From an uncultured Christensenellaceae bacterium (GTDB taxonomy: Bacteria; Bacillota; Clostridia; Christensenellales; CAG-314): a DNA stretch of 64,000 nucleotides. The notes under the pieces are model-generated. The model ran no database searches. It worked only from the letters and a program-made list of their open reading frames with translations, and was not told the DNA's origin. This document shows positions 59,481-64,000 of this stretch, in pieces. A program made the translations under genes and the position numbers. The DNA lies in contig CAJUIZ010000004.1 of NCBI GenBank assembly GCA_910586625.1, positions 62,001-126,000 on the forward strand, given 5' to 3'. Every line of letters begins with the position of its first letter. The stretch's first letter is position 1.

Positions 59481-59957
59481 CTAATTCTTCTTTTTACCCT
59501 TGCCGGATGTGTTGAAAATTTTGCTCATTTCTTCGAAGAAGGTTGCGCTGTCCTTAAACTGACGGTACACGGCGGCAAAGCGTATATACGCTACTTCGTC
59601 CGTTTCTTTGAGTCTTTCCATAACCATATCGCCGATTTTTTGCGAAGTGATTTCTTCGTCGAGACTGTTGTAAAGGTTCTTTTCCACGTCGTCCACCATA
59701 CGGTCTATTTGCAGCATAGATATCGGACGTTTTTCGCAGGAGCGCATAATGCCGTTTTTTAACTTCAAACGGTCATAAGACTGACGCGTGCCGTCGCGCT
59801 TTACTACCAAAAACGGCACTGTTTCGATAGTTTCGAAAGTTGTAAAACGTCTGCCGCAATCGTTACATTCGCGCCTGCGGCGAATGCTTCTGCCGTCGTC
59901 CGTAGAACGCGAATCTATTACCTTGCTGTCTTCGCAGCCGCAGTACATACATTTCAT
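59481..59957 (-). CDS. nrdR: Transcriptional repressor NrdR
   Basis: The ATG at 59957 follows AAGGAG and starts MKCMYCGCEDSKVIDSRSTD, the zinc ribbon, completed by RRRRECNDCGRRFTTFE. An ATP-cone domain follows (VVKRDGTRQSYDRLKLKNGI). NrdR represses ribonucleotide reductase genes according to dATP/ATP levels; none of its targets is in the window. 158 aa, normal length. Confidence 0.95.
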   Translation of the reverse strand: MKCMYCGCEDSKVIDSRSTDDGRSIRRRRECNDCGRRFTTFETIETVPFLVVKRDGTRQSYDRLKLKNGIMRSCEKRPISMLQIDRMVDDVEKNLYNSLDEEITSQKIGDMVMERLKETDEVAYIRFAAVYRQFKDSATFFEEMSKIFNTSGKGKKKN

Positions 59958-60449
59958 AAAAAATCTCCTTCCCGACCACACGCACGACGGATTTTTTCAC
60001 AGTCGCTACGCTTTGTGTTCAAAAATTTTCCCCGTCGTAGTCGGACTATAAGGAAGCAAACGTCCGTTTTGCTTCATTTTTTTAATTTCGGCGGGCGTAC
60101 AACCCCGCCAGCCCCGTATGGGCGCGAAGGTCAGGTACACGCCCTGACTTCGCGGGGCTTAATGAAAATTTCACCGACCAAACGCACGGGTCGCTCGCTA
60201 TTCCGCTTGTGACTTCGATTCGCTGCGCTCATAGGCGCAAAAGCAAAACACGTTCGCGTCCAGTTTTAAGCGGTTGTCGCTGCGCTGGATTTCTCCGCTC
60301 GCTTCGCTCGGTCGAAATGACGTAATAAAAATGTTAGTCGAAATGACATTGTTGAAAGCAAAGACATAAGAAAAAATGCGTAATGAATATTATATTTTTA
60401 GAAAGTTCCAATATGTCAACCGCACTTCTTCACTTTTCCCTTTTACTTC
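59958..60449. other. Non-coding interval with hairpin and repeat sequences
   Basis: About 490 bases without a gene. It contains a 12-bp hairpin with one bulge (CGCGAAGGTCAGG pairing with CCTGACTTCGCG, about 60133-60160) and the repeat unit at 60286-60347. Other GC-rich palindromic pieces around 60190-60290 look like degenerate intergenic repeat elements. Confidence 0.5.
60286..60347. repeat. Intergenic palindromic repeat
   Basis: GGATTTCTCCGCTCGCTTCG is followed by CTCGGTCGAAATGAC, with a second GTCGAAATGAC at 60337-60347. Units of the type GTCATTTCGACCGAGCG...GGAGAAATCC are known as dispersed intergenic repeats in many bacteria. Only one full copy is in the window. Confidence 0.5.
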
Positions 60450-61163
60450 CTACCTGCCATTCGCCGTTATGCTTTGCAGGCGGGTTAAAATTTCCCTATA
60501 CTCGTGTTCGGGATTGACTCCGTCCTGATCGAAACGGCGGAGAGTGTCCTTATCCCAAAATCTTGCGACATTGGGAGTGATTTCGTCGGCTACGACCAAG
60601 CGGTAGCCCACTCTGCCGAACTCCAACTTGAAGTCCGCGACCACTACGTCCACCTTGGACATAAAATCGACAAGCACCTTATTTACGCGCATTGCGTTGT
60701 ACTGCATAACGGACATCTCTTCCTGAGTGCATAGCTCCATTGCAAAAGCGTGGTATTCGTTGATAACGGGGTCGTTAAGCGCGTCGTTTTTGTAACAAAA
60801 CTCCATAACGGGGAATTTGAGTTTTTTGTGATACTCCAACCCCAAACGGTCTATCATACTGCCCGCGGAATAGTTGCGGACAACTACTTCGACGGGAATC
60901 ATCTCGGCGCGCTTGACAATCATCTCGTTGTCGGAATGCTTCTCGACAAAGTGAGTGAGAATGTTGTTGTCGTTGAGTTCTTTCATTAAAATAGCGTTGA
61001 TTTCGTTACAGTACCTGCCCTTGCCCTTGAAGTACAGCTTCTTTTTGGCGTGATACATCATGGCATCGTCGGAAAACTCCGCTATGGCGTGAGCAGGAAC
61101 GTCGGTAGCCCACAGCTTTTTGGTTTTGCCTTCGGAAATCAAAGACCGCTTGGTATAATTCAT
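60450..61163 (-). CDS. purC: SAICAR synthetase
   Basis: The 237-aa enzyme joins aspartate to CAIR in purine synthesis. It has the N-terminal EGKTKKLWATD, RNYSAGSMIDRLGL, the DFKLEFGR motif and DEITPNVARFWDKDTLRRFD near the end. A GGGAGA site precedes the ATG. No other pur gene is adjacent; it lies 2 nt after a glycosidase gene, an uncommon neighbour. Confidence 0.96.
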   Translation of the reverse strand: MNYTKRSLISEGKTKKLWATDVPAHAIAEFSDDAMMYHAKKKLYFKGKGRYCNEINAILMKELNDNNILTHFVEKHSDNEMIVKRAEMIPVEVVVRNYSAGSMIDRLGLEYHKKLKFPVMEFCYKNDALNDPVINEYHAFAMELCTQEEMSVMQYNAMRVNKVLVDFMSKVDVVVADFKLEFGRVGYRLVVADEITPNVARFWDKDTLRRFDQDGVNPEHEYREILTRLQSITANGR

Positions 61164-61165
61164 CG

Positions 61166-63541
61166 TTATCTCCCAACGTACTTGTATTGCAACTCTATCG
61201 TTTTATTGGCGGGAACGGTCAAATCGAACGCAGTTTTGCCGTCCGGCTTATTAGACAAATTGGTTTTGAGCAGTTTTTTGGCGTGTTCGGGAAGGCGAAG
61301 CTTGACTTTCGCTTCCTTCTTGCTGTCTAACCTTATTATAAGCAAGTTCTTGTCGCCGTCGAGAGAGCACGAAACGTTGACGCCGTTTTCCGCAGCAAAG
61401 TCGGAGAAGCTGACATTGGTCCATTCGCTCGGCAACGCGGGGAGTATTCGGATAACGTCTCCGCGCGAATACATAAGCATTTGCTGCACGACGTTTGCAA
61501 ACACCATATTGGCGTGCAATTGAACGGGAGTCCATACGCCGCTGCCGCATATGCCCATTCCGCGCCAGTCCTTATCCAACAATACGAGATTGTTGATAGC
61601 GCAGCCGCGCACCGCGTTGTTAAGACACAAATTAGCCTTGTTGCCGTCGCCCAAACGCGCGTACACCGAGCCCAAAACCGTCATATTGTAGCTATTTTGC
61701 GACGACGGCTCGGCGCGCTTTTTGTCGGCGGTAGCCAAGTAACGCTCTACCGTTTCTCCGTCGGAATCCATATCTACATCGTTGCCGAAATAGGCGTTAT
61801 AAAGCGTGCCGTTGGATATTCCCGTGTAATCGACGGATATAATGGAATTGACGAACTCCTTGAAAGTACCGTCGCTTTGCAGCTGCTGTTCGGGGACGTC
61901 GCGGACGAACTTTTCCCACAAGTCGAAATCGCCCTTGACGTTGCATTCCTTACACGCTTGAATAAGATTTGTAAACAAGTCCTTGCAAAGAGCGAAATCC
62001 AACGCGCTGTTTTTGGCAATGACGGGACGGTCTGTAATCTTGTAGCTGTCCGCAACGCGCATGGGCAATGCGGACGGGCTTATTTCCAACCCCGAAGGAG
62101 TATATTTCAAAAAGTCTTCGTAGAACAAAGCCGCTTCCTTCATAAACGGAATAAGGCGTGTTTTTAGGAATTTTACATTTTGACTGATTTTGGCGTACTT
62201 GTAGTAGAAATTTGCAAGCCACGCCGCGCAGCCTGTAAAATGGATGGCAAACGTGTCGGTGCTGCCCAGCCTGCCCGTATTGGGGGCGGATATGACGGGG
62301 ACGACTATTCCGCGGCAGCCGAACAGCCGCTGCGCATTGTTGCAGTAGTCGCCGACGTTCCTTTCGAAATAGTCGAAGGTTTTTTCCAAATTCGAATACA
62401 TATTGCCCTGCAAGGTATGCAAATATGTCATTTGCAACTCGCCCGAAACGCATCTGAACGCCCTGTACGGCTTGTAACAGCCGTTCCACAATCCCACGGG
62501 TGACAACGTATTGCCGTCGTCCGTCGTGCCCGCGACCATAAGATAACGGGAAAATTTGTAAATTTTTTCCGCAAGACGCGGGGGCATTTTGCCTGCGTCG
62601 GCTTCTAACAGAAGGTCTTCGATGGTGCTGTCTTCCTTGTTATCCAGACGGACCTGAACGGAATTGTACAGCTTGGAATGCAGCGCGGCGTGCGATTTTA
62701 GCAGTTTGTCGTAGCCGTCCTTTATGCCGTTGAGTTGAGTTTTGAGATTGCTCCATTCGCGTTCGCGCGAGCCGTTGGTAAAGGTTTTGAGCAGAATATA
62801 AACCGATTGCGCGTTGGTTATTTCCACATAGTCCTTTTCCGGACGGACGCTTCCGCCGAGAACGTTGAGCTTGGCTACAACGCCGTAGTCGGTGCCGTTG
62901 TCGTCGTTACGTGCGGAAAATGTTATATATTGCTTGTCGTAGCTGCATGAAACGCCTTCGGGCATATTGCAAATGCCTTCGTAGGTGCGCGCGTTTACGC
63001 GGTGAGTAAGCGAAGCGAACAGCTTACAGCTGATTGTTCCGCCGCCCTGCTTGGTTATGCGGTACGCGACCAAATTGTCCGCGCGGGACACGAAGATATC
63101 GCGCTTGTAGGTCGTACCGGATACGGCGTACGAAACGTTGGCTTCGCCCCTTTCCATATCCAACGAACGTTTGTAATCGGTAGTTATTTCCGAATGGGAA
63201 AAACGCAGGTCGAGCTCGCACAGCGGCAGCGGATACTCCGCCTGCGGATGGAAGCTCTTTTGTTCCAACGCGGTAGGCAATACCTTTTGCGCGTCCATAA
63301 ACGAACCGTTATCTATAAGTTTGCGCGCGTCCTTGATTTTGACGGAAACGTCGGGCACGACCGTTGTGCGTCCCATCCAGTACAGCGCGGCGTCATTGAC
63401 GAGTATCTTCTCTTCCGAAGCTCCGCCGTAGACGTTTGCGCCTATTTTTCCGTTGCCGAGATATAAGCCTTCGCGCCATTTTTCTCCCCACCATCTTGCG
63501 GGGGTGCAAAATCTCAATACGTTAGAAAACTTGTCTGCCAT
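61166..63541 (-). CDS. GH95-like glycoside hydrolase (alpha-fucosidase type)
   Basis: The ATG at 63541 follows AGGTGA; a GTG three codons upstream is less likely. The 791-aa protein has the GH95 N-terminal pattern WREGLYLGNGKIGANVYGGA and NDAALYWMGR, an (alpha/alpha)6 middle domain (GNMYSNLEKTFDYFERNVGD, SALPMRVADSYKITDRPVIA) and the C-terminal IRILPALPSEWTNVSFSDFA, AENGVNVSC. The family removes terminal alpha-L-fucose or galactose. No signal peptide is seen, so it acts inside on imported oligosaccharides. Exact sugar unknown; catalytic residues not confirmed by alignment. Confidence 0.78.
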   Translation of the reverse strand: MADKFSNVLRFCTPARWWGEKWREGLYLGNGKIGANVYGGASEEKILVNDAALYWMGRTTVVPDVSVKIKDARKLIDNGSFMDAQKVLPTALEQKSFHPQAEYPLPLCELDLRFSHSEITTDYKRSLDMERGEANVSYAVSGTTYKRDIFVSRADNLVAYRITKQGGGTISCKLFASLTHRVNARTYEGICNMPEGVSCSYDKQYITFSARNDDNGTDYGVVAKLNVLGGSVRPEKDYVEITNAQSVYILLKTFTNGSREREWSNLKTQLNGIKDGYDKLLKSHAALHSKLYNSVQVRLDNKEDSTIEDLLLEADAGKMPPRLAEKIYKFSRYLMVAGTTDDGNTLSPVGLWNGCYKPYRAFRCVSGELQMTYLHTLQGNMYSNLEKTFDYFERNVGDYCNNAQRLFGCRGIVVPVISAPNTGRLGSTDTFAIHFTGCAAWLANFYYKYAKISQNVKFLKTRLIPFMKEAALFYEDFLKYTPSGLEISPSALPMRVADSYKITDRPVIAKNSALDFALCKDLFTNLIQACKECNVKGDFDLWEKFVRDVPEQQLQSDGTFKEFVNSIISVDYTGISNGTLYNAYFGNDVDMDSDGETVERYLATADKKRAEPSSQNSYNMTVLGSVYARLGDGNKANLCLNNAVRGCAINNLVLLDKDWRGMGICGSGVWTPVQLHANMVFANVVQQMLMYSRGDVIRILPALPSEWTNVSFSDFAAENGVNVSCSLDGDKNLLIIRLDSKKEAKVKLRLPEHAKKLLKTNLSNKPDGKTAFDLTVPANKTIELQYKYVGR

Positions 63542-63647
63542 TACCTTCACCTATACGTAAATATTTTAACTTTTACAATTACGAAATAAAAATTGCCTTA
63601 GCTTTCCGATCGCTCGGCAATTGTTACAGTTAAACCGACAATAAAAA

Positions 63648-63689
63648 ATAATCTATAATTGCCAGCATAGCTTTACAATTATAGATTAT
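63648..63689 (-). terminator. AT-rich inverted repeat, probable terminator
   Basis: A perfect 14-bp inverted repeat ATAATCTATAATTG/CAATTATAGATTAT (63648-63661 with 63676-63689) with a 14-nt loop, followed on the minus strand by TTTTTTATTG. It lies after the partial gene at the right edge and before the GH95-like gene. Confidence 0.65.
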
Positions 63690-63760
63690 AGCAAAAAATC
63701 GAAGCGATGTCTATATTCTTTAAGGGTAAAAATACGCAAATTAGACAAATTTTACGTCGA

Positions 63761-64000
63761 TTACGCATTAAAAAACTCTATTTCTACCGCGCCCTGCGCG
63801 TTACGCTTTACGCGCTGCACCCGCCCCATTACCGTTATTTTGTTTCCGTCAGCGATAAGACCGCCTTCGTGCCATATTTGGTAGACGGGCTTGTTAAGCT
63901 CGCGCGCCGCCCGTTCGGTACATTCGTTTTGCAAATCGGTTGCAAGATAGTGAACTTCCAAATCCAACCCCGTAACCATTCCCAGCCCGTTGTACACGCC
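63761..64000 (-). CDS. Uncharacterised protein, C-terminal fragment at window edge
   Basis: The frame is open to the right window edge, so the start lies outside. The visible 79 residues contain GLDLEVHYLATDLQNECTER, AARELNKPVYQIWHEG and KITVMGRVQRVKR, ending EIEFFNA. I do not recognise the family; the last part could be a small beta-domain. Nothing more can be said without the upstream part. Confidence 0.6.
   Translation of the reverse strand, partial: GVYNGLGMVTGLDLEVHYLATDLQNECTERAARELNKPVYQIWHEGGLIADGNKITVMGRVQRVKRNAQGAVEIEFFNA

Overview
The window is a 64-kb piece of a Bacillota (Firmicutes) chromosome, most likely from an anaerobic, potentially endospore-forming member of the Clostridia. 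Four things in the sequence point there. Ribosomal protein L27 has an N-terminal extension next to its Prp protease. There is a SigK-type sporulation sigma factor with an intact pro-sequence. A complete rnfCDGEAB cluster encodes a ferredoxin:NAD+ oxidoreductase. Glycogen synthesis uses the paired GlgC/GlgD subunits. Most genes are moderately GC-balanced and lie in tight minus-strand operons. No rRNA, IS element or CRISPR array was seen.

Layout: the window opens inside rqcH. About 1.2-9.0 kb holds a compact minus-strand operon: a comEA-like gene, comEC, holA, a membrane protein, an M28 peptidase, lspA, rluD and an aspartate-carbamoyltransferase-like gene whose catalytic motifs are missing. It is read from a strong promoter through a structured leader of about 300 nt. 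About 9.5-12.1 kb is a three-gene operon (SGNH hydrolase, alpha/beta esterase, Fe-S aldo-keto reductase). A NYN/coiled-coil protein, an OGG1-type glycosylase and rplU-prp-rpmA follow. A tRNA-Val(CAC) at 16.3 kb marks the edge of an AT-rich island (16.4-19.6 kb). The island holds a restriction-modification pair, a broken GNAT gene, a ribbon-helix-helix protein and a Cys-rich protein, separated by short repeats related to the tRNA 3' end.

From 19.8 to 31.4 kb come an XRE regulator, a half-size chromate transporter pair, a radical SAM activase-like protein, sigK, a free-standing FakA-like domain, a lipoprotein, galK, glmS, bipA, a divergent XRE/small-protein pair and pnuC. The pnuC leader looks like a transcription attenuator. 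From 31.6 to 39.4 kb are yfcE, glgA, glgD, glgC, yhbY, obgE, a GltD-like oxidoreductase and nth. A divergent DUF3343/cysteine-desulfurase pair and two divergent small unknown genes follow.

From 42.2 to 51.3 kb are an S41 protease, a degenerate ABC ATPase, a YfbR-like HD protein and the rnf cluster, whose RnfG has two FMN-binding domains. From 52 to 64 kb are a FlaR-like kinase, smpB, a membrane protein, rnr, secG, a ClC transporter with a TrkA-C-like tail, a HAD phosphatase, a CYTH protein, nrdR, purC, a GH95-like glycosidase and a truncated unknown gene. Together the genes describe an anaerobe with Rnf-based energy conservation, glycogen storage, galactose/fucoside use and sporulation potential. 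All assignments come from reading motifs by eye; no database search was run.
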